This document shows, piece by piece, positions 48,927 through 60,780 of a DNA stretch of 64,000 bases. The stretch spans positions 29,422,597 through 29,486,596 of the forward strand of contig JAZBQD010000001.1 in NCBI GenBank assembly GCA_036583965.1. Reading direction: 5' to 3'. Numbering within the stretch: the first letter of the stretch is position 1; every line of letters begins with the position of its first letter. The notes beneath the pieces are model-generated. The model saw only the letters and a list, made by a program, of their open reading frames with translations. It ran no database searches and was not told the origin of the DNA. The stretch is from Prunella strophiata (taxonomy: Eukaryota; Chordata; Aves; Passeriformes; Prunellidae). The translations under genes were made by a program, and so were the position numbers.

Positions 48927-49553
48927 ATGGAGTCAATGCTAATTATCACAAGTTCAGGGACACCTTGCAACAACAGCAAACCTTTCAGTACACTTTATTC
49001 TGAGGACCTTAAAAAACAATCCACTTGCAATGGATTGCTTGAATTTTGTGAGCAAAACCTAAATTGCAACTCGTGTTTTGAAAGAGAGAAAAGAGACAGG
49101 TACCAGAGCAAGCCTGAAAGCAGCTGGTGCAATGAAATAGCATCAATTCATAGAAGTCCTCACACTGCTCATGTGAACAGGCTGCTGTATTTTCATACTA
49201 TCTTCAGAATGGTCTACTACTTGTCACGAGAACCCAACCAGACCTACTTCCCACCTCTCCTGCAAATCCTTGCACACAGAGGCAGGAGAGCCCGTGGTGG
49301 GAGGATCTGTGGCCAGGCCACTGCTGTGGAAACAGCACCACTGGCTTCCATCCCCAGCTGGCCTCTCAAGGAGCCAGCCCATAGTCAGCCTGGACTGTGG
49401 AGGTCACCAGCAGTGCAAAATAAAGAGTGGACTGAGATGTCTTTAGGCTGTAGGAAGAACATCAAAGGAATAATGCTCAAGGCACTTGGGAGTGACCCAG
49501 AGGAAAGGAAGAGCCTACATATCAGCATGAGAAATTACTCATCAGCAGAGTAA
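48927..49553 (+). other. Unexplained 208-codon open frame (hypothetical)
   Basis: This is the longest open frame in the window outside the low-complexity array. It runs from an ATG at 48,927 to a TAA ending at 49,553 with no interruption. The predicted protein starts MESMLIITSSGTPCNNSK, has a Cys/Asn-rich segment (LNCNSCFEREKRDRY near residue 45), an Arg/Gly-rich patch (AHRGRRARGGRICG near residue 115) and a Pro/Trp-containing C-terminal part. I recognise no domain, signal peptide or membrane segment. The second half lies in GC-richer DNA, which lowers stop density and makes chance more plausible. No promoter, splice site or conserved codon pattern can be assigned. It could be a chance frame, part of a long non-coding RNA, or a fragment of an unrecognised element. 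Confidence 0.15.
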
Positions 49554-52500
49554 TCCCCCACAGGGCTCTCAGGGTTAATCAATTTATACTTTATGTAAAT
49601 CACAGATGAACCTGTCGCCTGTTTGCTGGCACTGTGGTCTTTAGCAGTCTGTCTGCTACTGGATTATTTTAACATTCTAGTGAGTCTTGTGACCCCATGA
49701 AGTCACAGCAGTGCTCTCAGTTTCAAGCCACACCTGAGCTCAGGAGCAGTGCAGAAGCTTGAAGGAGTGTACATTTCAGCATCCATGTACCACTAACATT
49801 CCAGCCTGTAGTTGTCTTGCATACACAGAACTGCCCATTTGTTACAGCTCTACTAACAGTGACCTATGTGAAAGCACCAGATTTCATACAACCAGCCCAT
49901 GCAGGTTGAAAGAGAAGGCAGTATCTTTTAAAATACATCTCTGAACCAAAAAAAAATCATCACCATAGTTTTGGTAACTTATTTACCTGTATTTTGAATT
50001 AAAGCTATGTATCAACTTGTATCAAGCCATTTGTTTTATTCTTACTTAAAAGCTATATTTCCTAGTTATTTTAATCTCTCATTATTTGAACTATCCTGAA
50101 AATAGGAAATACTGATCTCAGTGAAGAGTCTTGATAACAGAGTTCAACTCTATAGCTAGACAGAGAGCATAACTTGCTCTGCATACAAACTTGCCACTGA
50201 CTCCCAGTTATCTTCAGAAGCTCCATTAATAAAGTGAGGCCACAAGTCATGGCTCAACACCTAATTGAAAGTTTGGCCTTTGATCTCAGTAGAGGAACTT
50301 TATTCTTTCATTGAGGATTGCCAGGTCTTGGCTTTTGTCCTGAAGACTTGTCATTTACCAGAGAAGTTTGCTGTTTCTGTTTGCTCTCAGTACCTGCCCA
50401 CAGAGGTAAAGGTAAGCATGTGCCTAGTCTCTGCAGGCCTTGAAGCCTATTTTATCTGCCACAAGAGAGCAACATTCAGTCCTTATAAAGTAACTTGTAT
50501 TTTTTTTTCATGTAAAATGCTTTTAATTGCATAAGACTTTTTTTAACATTACCATTGTTAAAGGAAACTAGCCAGAAGTCCTTTTTCTGGGACTTAAGGA
50601 ATAAAGGTCAAACATTTCCTTTATTTCTGGTCTTTGACACATAGACTTTAAAACATGGCCAAGAAACGACACATCTGGCACCTTTGTTCTTACTGTATTA
50701 ATCTGTTCCCATCCAGTATGAGGCCTGAGTTAATGAATCACTGGTGCTGGATATGATCCTCAGGGAAGTTTTGAATTTACTGTGCTGTGTTTTATATGGA
50801 TGGCATGGTGCTGCAGAACTAAAACAGACACCTGCCCTGGCTCAAAGGCATGTCTTTCACATGATTCAAGCAATAAAGTTATATGAATAGGAATTTATTA
50901 CTGAATTTTAGGAACACTAAAGTCACTGTTTATATAGTCCAAGGCTAGTCTGATCCTTAAGACACTACAGTATATTATATTTCAGTGTTCTGCCAAATGA
51001 ACTGAGCTGGCTGTGAATTAGCCTGGGTACCAGGAAGAATATGACCATATTAGCATACTGGTCCAGTAATACATAGCACCCTGATCTACCTTTTTCTAAG
51101 CTAATATAACAGCTAAAATTATTTTAATGGAAAGTTACTCTACTCAAATTACTACTGGTTTTATTTGCTCAGTTGCACTCAGCATTAAATGATTGGTCTG
51201 ATCAGGCACCATGACTACAGACACCCTTCCAAAAGTCTGTTATTACCTAGGCTGAACAGTTTTCTCTTAACTACCCAGAAGAAGGGGTTAAATAGGTTAG
51301 TTGATCTACTTCCTCTCTTGTGAGCAGCCTGGAATAGGCCTGAGGGAGAGCAATGAGCTCAGGAATGCTGATGAGATTCTACATTTATCTCCCTGATGAA
51401 GAGCTTGTTTCTCTAGTCTCTTCCTTTCACACAGCCCTGGCTTTTCAGTCCTCTTGTACTCTTTGTGCTCAGCCAAGGTGCTGGTGAGGACAGTGGTCTC
51501 ATTTCTGTTCTCCTCCTGATCCTGGGCTCCAGGGTGTTCTGTGCTTTGCCCTGGCTGAACAAACACAGCTGGCTGTGTGAGGTAAGGCTGTGCCCTCCTT
51601 CCCCCTCACAGCTGACTGCTGCTGCTAACTGGACAGAGGGATAACTCTGCCTGGATTCAAACAGCAAGTGAGGCTGAAGGAATCTGTTATCCTCATGGGG
51701 AGCAGGAAGGGTTTAATCATGGAACTCAGCCTTTGCTCCCTATTCCTCATGGACAATCCCTTTTCTGTCCAACAGAATACAGAGAGGGTACTCAATGCAA
51801 GCAGATTTCCAGGTAGTGATACCAATTCAAACACGTATTTTTTTAGCATTTCCCCACACATTTAGTCAACGGCTTTGTGAAGCCAAAGTTGAAAGATGCT
51901 ACAATTTTAGAGGGAAAGCAAAAGAGTTTGGAAAATATATAAACTGGCTTAGTGTAAGTGAAAATTACATACAAACTCCTTAAAAACTGCTGCTTTTACA
52001 GCTCCAAGTCAGTGTCTATTGAAATTATTGCTTCCTGTGTCAGTCCTTCCTTGCTGAAGACTTTCAAGGCACTTACCCATTCTTGCCACTCTTCAATGAT
52101 CTCTCAAATCATTATTGTAGTTACTAACTTAGGAGAGATGATTAGCAACCTCTTGTCACTAATCTATGTTTGTCTTAACAACTTAACACCATTTCTAGTC
52201 TTTATTACAGCCTATAAATGGAAAATTAATGAGAACTGTTCAAATTGCCTCACTGAAATTAACTAAAAAATGACAATATCTATAATGTACAAACCATAGA
52301 CTGGTGCTGTACAAATATGGTTATGAAACAAGTCAAGCTGTTTGGGCTCACCCAGCCTCCACTAATAGACAAGACTGAAAGCATCAACACATCAGCTCCA
52401 GAGAAGAAGGGCCCAGAGAGGATCTGACAAGGGCTGGAAGCTGAAGTTTAAGAAATAAACCTCTAAATAGAAAAATATAGATACAATTTTAAAATCTTGA

Positions 52501-53109
52501 TTACTTCTCTATTATATTTGTTACAAGAAAACAATTTACACTTTCTCATATTTACTGATTATTTTCCCAGGGTTTTTGGTGGTTTGTTTTTTTGTTCTGT
52601 ATACATGCATGATGCATGACTGGCATGGTGTCACACAACAACAGTTGCCCCAATAAACAATATAAATTTATCACACGAATTAAAATATTTATTCTAAATT
52701 ATTTTTTCAAAGTCTAACCTTCCCTCCTTCTCTCATTGCCCTTTTGCTTTTTTATCAGGATAACAGGGTATGTAAGTCAGAATATCCATGTGAGCCATGC
52801 CTTCACTACAGATATAAATTATGTTTCTTACTCCCTTCAAACTCACGTCCTGTCTAGTAAAGGAAACTATAGCTACACAGAAACTCCAAGTTTTAGTTTG
52901 CTAATGCCTCTGAAAACTTCATCAATTAGTCTCCGTGCTAGCAGGATGATCTTTTGTTACTAACTTAAGTAGGAAGGGACTTTTCTTCAGAGGCAAGCAA
53001 CCATAAGGCAATCAAGGCATCCAGTCCCAGTTAAAAGCCACCAAAGTTTCCCAAATCCTTTACAATGCTAGGACAACTGCTTCAGAAGAGACCTTTTAAT
53101 TTACAAAAT
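49554..53109. other. Unique non-coding stretch
   Basis: No gene or transposon recognised. The GC-richer section 51,300-51,660 has overlapping minus frames of 84-86 codons that match nothing known to me. The rest is AT-rich. Confidence 0.5.
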
Positions 53110-53980
53110 GTATGATGCTCAGTTCTGTTTGTATCAGTATTCTCTCTAAAGGTAAATAGTCCTTTTCCTTTCCAGTCTTTCCTTCTAGCTGAAAGAACAT
53201 TATACTAGGCTGAATATATCAAGGTGTTTTTTCCTTCTCTTGTGGAACAGTATATGTTTCCCTGTTCATTCCAGTCAACTTTTTCTGTTCCACCTTGGAA
53301 TCATCTTTCTTACCTAAGAGAACAATGTGATCATCATTCCAAAAGAAATCTTCAGCACTATCAGTGTTGCCTACATAAATAATTTTTTAGACACATTCTC
53401 AGACCACACCTTTTCCACAGCTGTGTTCACTGGTGATTCATAACTCTACTGTGATCAACTAAGAGGCCCAGAATTTTTCCTTCCCCATTGTTTCCATTTG
53501 TATTGCTTCTAGATTATAATGTGGACTGCTGCTTCACAATTTTAACAATTAATCCCACCTGTACAGATCATAATCCAGTTCTCTTGGGACACTCTTAACT
53601 TCCTGCTTCTAGGAATCCCTTATCCACTTCTCATCAAGTGTCATTAGCTTGTGTCTATTTTCTGTGTCTGGGTCATTAAAAAAAATAATATTAGTCCTAA
53701 GAGTGGACTTAAGAGTCCTTGAGGACTTAACTGACTGTAGCCTTCCTTCCCCTTTCAGCATAACCCTCTGTCACTTCTTTTTAGCCAATGCCTTATCCAC
53801 TTCACAGTCCTTGCTCTAATCCCCATCTCACCTGTCTTCATCAATAATTTCCCAGGTGGCACCAAATGCTATACTGAAGGCCAGAAGGACTAGAACATTC
53901 CCTTTGTCTTCAAATAAGCTATCAGACAAATTTGGGAAACAAGGGTTGAACTTAGATAAAAATCCCAGTTAGCAATAGGC
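53110..53980 (-). mobile_element. Ancient CR1-like LINE fragment, minus strand (RT region)
   Basis: The plus strand is a degraded reverse complement of CR1-type reverse-transcriptase coding sequence. The clearest part is 53,650-53,910: GGGTCATTAAAAAAAATAAT, CATAACCCTCTGTCACTTCT, TTTAGCCAATGCCTTATCCA, CATCAATAATTTCCCAGGTG, GCACCAAATGCTATACTGAA and GGCCAGAAGGAC. These correspond to the stretch encoding the conserved 'SKAFD'-upstream and palm region in related elements, read backwards. The left part (53,110-53,560) is weaker but keeps segments such as GTATTCTCTCTAAAGG and ACAGCTGTGTTCACTG. It is too mutated for any open frame. It is the longest old LINE remnant in the window. Confidence 0.58.
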
Positions 53981-55559
53981 CCTGCACCAAAGGGAGTATC
54001 AGGAAAGGAAACACTAATGTCAGGGAGAAAAAATGTAGACATCAGGATGCTTTTGACCTTTGAACTAAATAGGTACCATTTAGAATTTCTTGGAATAACT
54101 TTGAAAGGAAAGAGTACAGTAAGAATGTTGACTCCTAAATTAATTTTTTTTCAGGATGAGTGAAGAGGATTTTGAGGTGTAGAGAAACAAGCTGAGAGAG
54201 AAACTCCCCATGAACAGTCCTGGGTAATTCTGCTGCAGTCTGATGACAAGTGAGAGTTGAGTCACTTCTATTTCAGGCAGCAGTCCAGGCCTTTTTTGAT
54301 GCATGGATCACTAATAGTGATGAAGTAATTATCCATGTGTGTGACATGGTTATACTACTAAATTAAGCTAATTGAGGTGCCTCTTCTCTCCTTGCTCCTT
54401 GGCTCCTAAGTCTTCCAAGTGTATCCAACAAATCCTCTGATAGAAGCACAGCCTCACAGACTGTGACATGCACACATACAGTGTCAGCATGGTTTGCATC
54501 CCAGATAACTCATACATGCAACTTAGCCACAATTTTTTCCTTGCCACTGATTTATTCTCACAAGCACTGGAGAAATTACCCTTGGTTTTCAGTGTGGATG
54601 TCTTGATCTCGTATGGTTTAGATTAAAAGTCATTTAAATTATCAGAGCAAATTCTTAGACTTGTATATGCCATTGCCTAATGGATAAGTTCTTTGTCAAG
54701 CATGACATCAATTACTACGTCACAGGCTTTAAAATTGACTTTTGGAAAAAACCAAAAACCAAAAGCAACCAAAAAATGTTTGAATTGACACTTTTGTTGC
54801 TGTACATTTCAGTCAACATTTTAAATGCAAAATAAAATTTAAATTTACAATCTAAATTCTCTTTGAAAAGTAACAGGTTATTTTTAAATTGGACTCAATC
54901 CACTTCAAATCCACACAAAAACTGATTAGGCCACATACTCAAGTTTAAAAAGAAATGTGGCTTGTTTTTAGCCACTAAGAGGTTTTTTTTTCTTTTCAAA
55001 TTGCAGGTTCAGAGGATTAATATGGAAATAAAGCCTTTCCTATCAGCTTGTGCAGACAATAGAACAGCATAGGATATTATGATCTGCAAATAATGTGAAT
55101 TCAGGTATCCTGCATGCTATAAGTGGGAACTTCATTTAAGACCTGAGTAAATTGGCATGGCAGGGGCAGCAGGAAGGCAACTCAATGAAGGAATCCTAAG
55201 GACCAGCCCAGTAACACAGAGTGGCCCCAACCTTTTTTTCTGGCCTCAAGAATGAAATAACAGATGTCAAGATCCTTTGTTGTAGTCCTGTTGTGGCCTG
55301 CCTATAGATTGGGATATTTGAATTTCATTTCCCTGCCTCCACTAAGAGTGTCTTTGAAAGCCTGATGACATTGGCTTTGTGTAGGTGAGGTGGATTTCCT
55401 CTATAGTTCGTGTTGGCACAGTAGCACTTGAAATGCAAAACACAAACATTTTCTTAACAGTGCTAAATGTCCTCATTATTCAAAGGCATGGAAACAGGCC
55501 AGAAACTGTTCAGATTACCAGTGAACCATTCAAGCTAGCTGTACAAAAGTAGGTATTAT
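53981..55559. other. Unique non-coding stretch
   Basis: No gene or transposon recognised. GC-richer DNA near 55,140-55,400 matches nothing known to me. The part 54,290-54,390 is repeat-free and contains TAATAGTGATGAAGTAATTA, which could be a regulatory module but is unproven. Confidence 0.5.
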
Positions 55560-56005
55560 AACATGTGAGAAGGTACAGAGAAAAGTGATGACTCTGTTGA
55601 CTGTAGGAACAAAGGCAGCCACACTATAGATAGTTTATAGTGCTTAATCCCTATAATCTGAAAGGTGAGAAAGGATCAAGAGGACTGTATTAACTGAACT
55701 ATATCTGATTTTAAGGTTATGGTTGCTGCTGAGAGATAATCAAGCACACAATTTAGAACAGTGTGCAAAATGGAAAGGAATAATTTCATATGTGACATTG
55801 GAATTACTTATTCCAGAAAAAAATAATGTATCAAAGGCAGCCTAAACAAAAAATAGTGCAGAGACAGGGAACACAGGGTTCTCCTACATCGTTCAAAAGA
55901 CAGCCACTATCATGTTAAATAAAATAACATTTTAAAAAAATGAGCCTCAATGGGCTGAAGAGCCTTTCTTCATTCCAACATTGCTGATGTTCTTCATAAT
56001 GTGCC
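55560..56005 (+). mobile_element. Ancient CR1-like LINE 3' fragment, plus strand
   Basis: The end of this stretch reads AATGAGCCTCAATGGGCTGA, AGAGCCTTTCTTCATTCC and then AACATTGCTGATGTTCTTCA. This matches the pattern of old CR1 3' ends, where a 'gggc...gggcctcttctcattc' segment precedes a terminal repeat of the type 'tgttctt'. The upstream part (AGAAAAGTGATGACT, AAAGGATCAAGAGGACT) fits only loosely with the end of the ORF and 3' UTR. The right end is better supported than the left. Confidence 0.45.
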
Positions 56006-56251
56006 TTTTTTTAAACATTACCCCCTCAATTAACTCATAATTGCTGTCCGTGCCATATGAATTATGCAGCATTTGATGTAAATTCAGATTCCCTGGCACT
56101 GAACAAATCTAAGGGCATTTCAGAACTTGGTGTAATTACAAAAGTAATCCCTTTAGACTGAGAAAGAAAATGAATATCATCTTTTTTTCATCCTGGTTGG
56201 TTTGTATGGTACTCCTGTGCTAAGTTCCCCTTGGGCTGCCATGAAAGTGCA

Positions 56252-56710
56252 TGGATTAAGTCTGGCTGAGATGGAATTCATTTTCTTCACTGCAGCCCCT
56301 GCAGAGCTGTACTCCACTGGTGGCTAGAAAGGTGTTTCTAGCACACAGTGCTTTGGCCCCTGCTGAGCAGGGCTGGCACAGTGTCAGGGCTGCCTCTCCC
56401 TGAGTTACCCCTTACCAATAGGCTGGGGTTGGGCAGGATCTGGGGAGGAGACAAAGCCAGGAGAGCTGACCCAAAATGACAAAATGCAACAAAAGCTAGG
56501 AGAAAGAAGGAGGTGAGGAGCATTTGTTTTTACATTTATTTTCCAGAGCAACCACTATGAGTACTGAAACTCTGCTTCCTGGAAAGGGGTTGTACATTGT
56601 CTGCTGATGGGAAATAGAGACTAAATTTTTTGTTTTCCTTTGCTTCTGCTGAGGAGGGGTGATAGAGAGGCTTGGTGTATGCCTGGCATCCAGCCAAGGT
56701 CAACTCACCA
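56252..56710 (+). mobile_element. Solo LTR of an avian ERVL-type endogenous retrovirus
   Basis: The segment matches, end to end and in order, a common bird ERVL-type LTR. The 5' part contains GGCTGAGATGGAATTCATTT, the middle TACCAATAGGCTGGGG and GGAGAGCTGACCCAAAATGA, and the 3' part CTTCCTGGAAAGGGGTTGTA, CTGCTGATGGGAAATAGAGA and ATAGAGAGGCTTGGTG. The usual polyadenylation signal has decayed (ACTAAATTTT near 56,620), and a pyrimidine-rich segment after it seems deleted. No internal viral genes flank it on either side, so this is a solo LTR left by recombination between two LTRs. Terminal bases have decayed and no target-site duplication can be defined. The overlapping minus-strand frames are not genes. 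LTRs of this kind carry promoter and enhancer elements; current activity here is unlikely given the decay. Confidence 0.85.
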
Positions 56711-57039
56711 GAGTGCAACAGCAAGGAAGATCCTAAACTGGGGTAAATGAGCATAGGTCAGGAGAAATTAAGGGATCTAGCCCAGCTGACACCAGTGATA
56801 ACCGTGGCTGCAATTTCTCCTCAAATTTATCCTTGGTGAGTTCTTCACTGAAACTCTAACTGAACTAGAGTCTGAGTGGAATATATTACTGGAAAAAAAA
56901 GCAAAACAAGTCTTGCAATGTGTTATGCTCTGAATTATTCAACTGTTAAAAGATTCAACATTTATCCAAAATAAGAGGAACAGGGGCAGTAAATTGGCAC
57001 ATTTAAATGTATGGCAACTTGTAGAGCAGTGGACAAAGG
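56711..57039. other. Spacer between LTR and CR1 tail
   Basis: No feature recognised in these roughly 330 bases. Confidence 0.55.
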
Positions 57040-57278
57040 AGTAAGACAAGAGACAATGGGGAAAAACTGATGTATAGGAAGTTCCACCAGAATATGAGAA
57101 AGAACTTCACTGTGTCAGTGACTGTGCACTGGAACTGACTGTATAGAGAGGGTGGGAAGTCAGACTGTCTGGGTGAAATCCTGTGCAATCTGTTCTAGGA
57201 TGACCCCACCTGAGCAGAGAGGTTGGGCCAAATGACCTATGGTACTCCTTTCTCCTTCAATCTCTGTAATTCTATGAA
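57040..57278 (+). mobile_element. CR1 3'-end fragment, plus strand
   Basis: The sequence contains GAGACAATGGGGAAAAACTG, GGAAGTTCCACCAGAATATG, AGAAAGAACTTCACTGTG, GCACTGGAACTGACTGTA, CAATCTGTTCTAGGATGA and AGAGGTTGGGCCAAATGACC, and ends in TGTAATTCTATGAA. This is the standard order of the end of a bird CR1 ORF2 and its short 3' UTR, ending with the octamer-type tail. Only about 240 bp remain, so the copy is severely 5'-truncated. It belongs to a different CR1 subfamily than the copies at 1.6 and 63 kb, judged by its UTR. Confidence 0.9.
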
Positions 57279-59299
57279 TATTTCTCTAAATTGTTATATT
57301 TGTTTCTGGAATCAGGTTTATAAGAGATAAATAAAATATTCTAGGAGGGAGTCTGGATTCTAAGTGGTTTCTGATGCTCTTGGAAACTAACAGACTCTCA
57401 ACAAATGTAAAAAATACAATGACATGTATGTGCATCAAAATTTTTCAGTGTACCTAGCACAGAAAAAAATATTTCTGAAACTGCTCTTAGAGTGGGAGTA
57501 CATCTAATCAGCAAAAGTCCAAATGTTTACTATATTGGCCAGACACAAAAAAACTCAGCATACTGATACCCTTGATATTAAGGTGATTGGTGAGAATTTT
57601 CACTAAACACAAGATGAGAGAAAGCAAACTAAGTAAGATAAGGCACTCAAGATTGACTTCCGTATGCATTTCTTAGCTAATGTGCTATTTTCAATTTAGA
57701 CAGAAGCAAATCTACCTCTCTAAATTAGCAGATAGGGGTGGGGTGTGTTTCCAGGGTTGAGGAGATCCTAGTGAAGAAGTGACAAGAAATGCTTGGAAGA
57801 GCTGAAAAAGGAGGATAAAGAGAGAGAAGACAAAAAGCAAGGACAGGAGACAAGATATCAAGAAGATTCTGGGACTGGTAGCACAGGTGGATTGCACATC
57901 AAATCAACAATTCTTAAAGCCTATAGATTTTCAGTCTGATTTTTCACCAGAATTTGGGCTAATGCAAAACTTTGCATTTAAACAAATTTGACACTCAGCC
58001 TTGAGCTTTCATGATTAATTTTTCTTCAATACCAGGAGATGTAAAATTGCAAGGCAACACTGAAAAAATGTTTTGGCCAGAAGGCCTCAAATACAGAGAT
58101 GCCTAAAAAGTCAGATGAACGAGAGTCTATTAAGAATCTCCCCAAATATGTTTTTCTCCTAGATTAATTAAACAGCACTACCATCAACATATATAAATAC
58201 AATTCCTTTTTTTTAACTCCTTCAACCTGACTGTAGTTCAGATGCAGACATTTTCATCTTAATCTATTTAACAAAGATATGCTGTAACCAGTACAATTAT
58301 AAGAAAGAATTTTTTAAATACATCAAGTACACCAATACAACTGATAAGACTGTGATTTTCAGCAGTTTTGTTATTGTTTGCTGCCCCTGATCACTCTAAG
58401 AAACTTCTGAATCTGCACAAGTAGGAGTGAAGTTGGGCTATAAGCCAAGTAACATCCTGCTATTGACCCTGCTGTCAGGGATGTTTATGCAGCCCTTCTG
58501 ATGGATTACCTGAGTTTATTATGAGCTTTATTGCAAGGAATGTATAAAATAAAAAAGTGTGAGCATTCCTCCTTTACAGAAGAAAGGTGAGAGTCAAGAA
58601 AGATGATGTGATTTTCCTGAGACAACTTAAAAAAATAAAAAAAAGTATACAAAATCATGGATACTTAATTCAGCATGGCCAAACTTAGGCTTCCTCCTCT
58701 ACAATAGGAGATAAGTAAAATTCTGCCTCCAATCTCTAACCTGGCAATCACATTAATTTATCTTACTGTGTGTGTGGGGGGAAACAATCCAGCTCCTTTC
58801 TCAATATACGATAAACACAGAACTTTTTGCTAAAATAAAGAGCTGAAGAATCAAACTGAATAGATACTAAGTTCCGTACAATATTGAAATAATTGCTACC
58901 ACTATTCCTCACCTTTAGTATTTTTGGCTGCTGGTGGTATTTCCTGACTGTCATAAAGGGAATCATTAATATTATTCCCTGCTTTGCTGCCTCTTTGTCT
59001 CCCCCTCCCCCTCCTTTTCTCTGTATGGAGACAAGCGCCGTAGTCTCTACTGAAAACTGAAGTATAACCATCTAATTGTTAATCAGCCAGTAGACAGTGG
59101 CTGAGAAAGCAAAATGCCATGATGACTTCCACCTGAGAGTGTAAAAAATTAGGTAAAATTGATCTTTGGTGTACTCTTGCCATAACTTTTCTTTCTGGAT
59201 GCTCAGAGTCCTAAACCCACATTCTTAAAATCAAATGTCCTTCCTTTTTAACAAGCATTATTTACAAATCTGAAGTCAATTGATGGCTTGCATTGACTT
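57279..59299. other. Unique non-coding stretch
   Basis: No gene or transposon recognised. A short GT run followed by G6 lies near 58,768-58,781. The minus frame at 58,763-59,071 has no recognisable motif. Confidence 0.5.
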
Positions 59300-59365
59300 G
59301 AACAGGACAACAGTTAAATGATGTGCCCAAGGTCATACAGAAAGTCTGTATGAGGATAAGGAAGA
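59300..59365 (+). mobile_element. Ancient MIR-like SINE fragment, plus strand
   Basis: ACAGTTAAATGATGTGCCCA is followed by AGGTCATACAGAAAGTCTGT and ATGAGGATAAGGAAG. This matches the central 'ttaagtgacttgcccaaggtcacacag-aagtc' module of MIR-type SINEs. Only the core is left, so assignment rests on about 60 bp. Confidence 0.5.
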
Positions 59366-59639
59366 TTTTATTAGCTGTGTACATTAACATTTTTTCTCTC
59401 TGGCTATGACAGCTCTAAAATGTATTGTCATTTCCCTAGGTAGTGCCCTGTATTGCTAGCCTGAAATGATCTGAAGCAAAATTTTTTAAGCATCCTAAAA
59501 AGATTACAGAGTCTGACTGTATTTTTTGACACTTGGCAATAAAGTTGCATTGCTACTGAAACAAAATTCGAGAGTAATTATGTTTCTGTCTAAATATTTG
59601 TCAGTAAAGCTTTTTATTCCGCCTCCCCTTCAAAGTCTG

Positions 59640-60780
59640 CTACATTCAAAATAGTTAGTCACACCACAGAGCACAGAAATTCCTTTCTGAACATTAGCCA
59701 TCCAATCCAGCTTTTTTTAGAAGCCACCAAGAAAACGGTGACCCCTTCCACACACATATAATACAGACAGTCACTCATGCATTAACAGCCATAAACCCCC
59801 AAAGGTCGTTTCCATGACAACCCCAGGGTCCTTAATGACCCTGACAGTTCAATGATTTTGTTTTGTTTGAGAGTGAAGGAATAATAAGTCTTCTCCCATC
59901 ACCCCCTACCCCCTCCGCTGCACTGATATGCTGTTCATTATCTGATCCCAGGCTCAGCCCTGGAGACAGAGCGGCAGCCAGCTCTGAAAGACAAGAGCCT
60001 CGCTGCAGACAAAGAGCATCCAAGGAGCTGAGCGTGCTCAGCATACTGCAGCAGCACACCAGCCTCATTAATTCCATCACTAGCCCAATGAGTTTAAGCA
60101 AGTGCCAGGGGTATTACAATAGTTTGTAGCAATATGTTGCATAAGTGAGCCCCAAATCACTGTACAGTTATTTAGAAAGTACATTTTGCATACCACTGGC
60201 AGGACTGTTTCTGTTAATGATGTGTGCCAGAAACACAATAAGACATTGCAGCTAGTCTGCAGCAAGACCTATAATTTTAATGACATGATGAATAAGGCAA
60301 TTAATGTACTTCAATCTATTTCCCATATGTATCATCTTTAACTTCAGAGAACTAAAGAGATATCCAAGAGAAAGAAGCTGTAATAATGCATCACTAAATG
60401 TGTAGGCTACTCCTAATTCTTTGAATGCACGTTTCTTAGTACTGCTCTGCAGCTGAACCTTCTATTCTTTAATTAGAAATCAGCTACAGGCATATGCAGA
60501 CTTCCATTCCTAATATTATATAGAGTCTTCATTAAATGCTATAGAAACTGGCTCATTGATCCAATGTTGTTCTTTATGAAATTCCACTAAAAGCAGCTTC
60601 CATTGTTTACATGAAACTATATCCATTCATTTGATCCCAGCCCAGCATTACCTCGTCATGACTATGGTCTTACTAGTGCCATATTAAACCAGCTCTTTGG
60701 TGACCTATTTTATGGATGGATGAATCTAAATTGCCTTCGTTTTCCTTCACTTCATAGATTAACTGTGCATTGAACATAAA
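59640..60780. other. Candidate conserved non-coding island
   Basis: The stretch is free of recognisable repeats. It holds five CpGs between 59,807 and 60,034 in an otherwise CpG-poor region, and has several homeodomain-like words (CTCATTAATTCC near 60,063; TTTTAATGACATGATGAATA and GGCAATTAATG near 60,280-60,307). A 7-bp inverted repeat CAGGGTC/GACCCTG lies at 59,824-59,843. The overlapping frames on both strands at 59,832-60,129 (88-89 codons) reflect a GC-richer patch and not a gene. A long-range developmental enhancer is one possible identity. Conservation itself cannot be seen in a single sequence. Confidence 0.3.

Noticed and set aside
50265..50534. Possible exon ending at a GGTAAGC donor near 50,410
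   Set aside because: No acceptor-exon-donor arrangement with a recognisable peptide could be built, and donor-like words are common.
59832..60129. Overlapping 88-89 codon frames on opposite strands
   Set aside because: Both strands are open over the same GC-richer patch, with no family resemblance. Better explained as composition of the candidate island.
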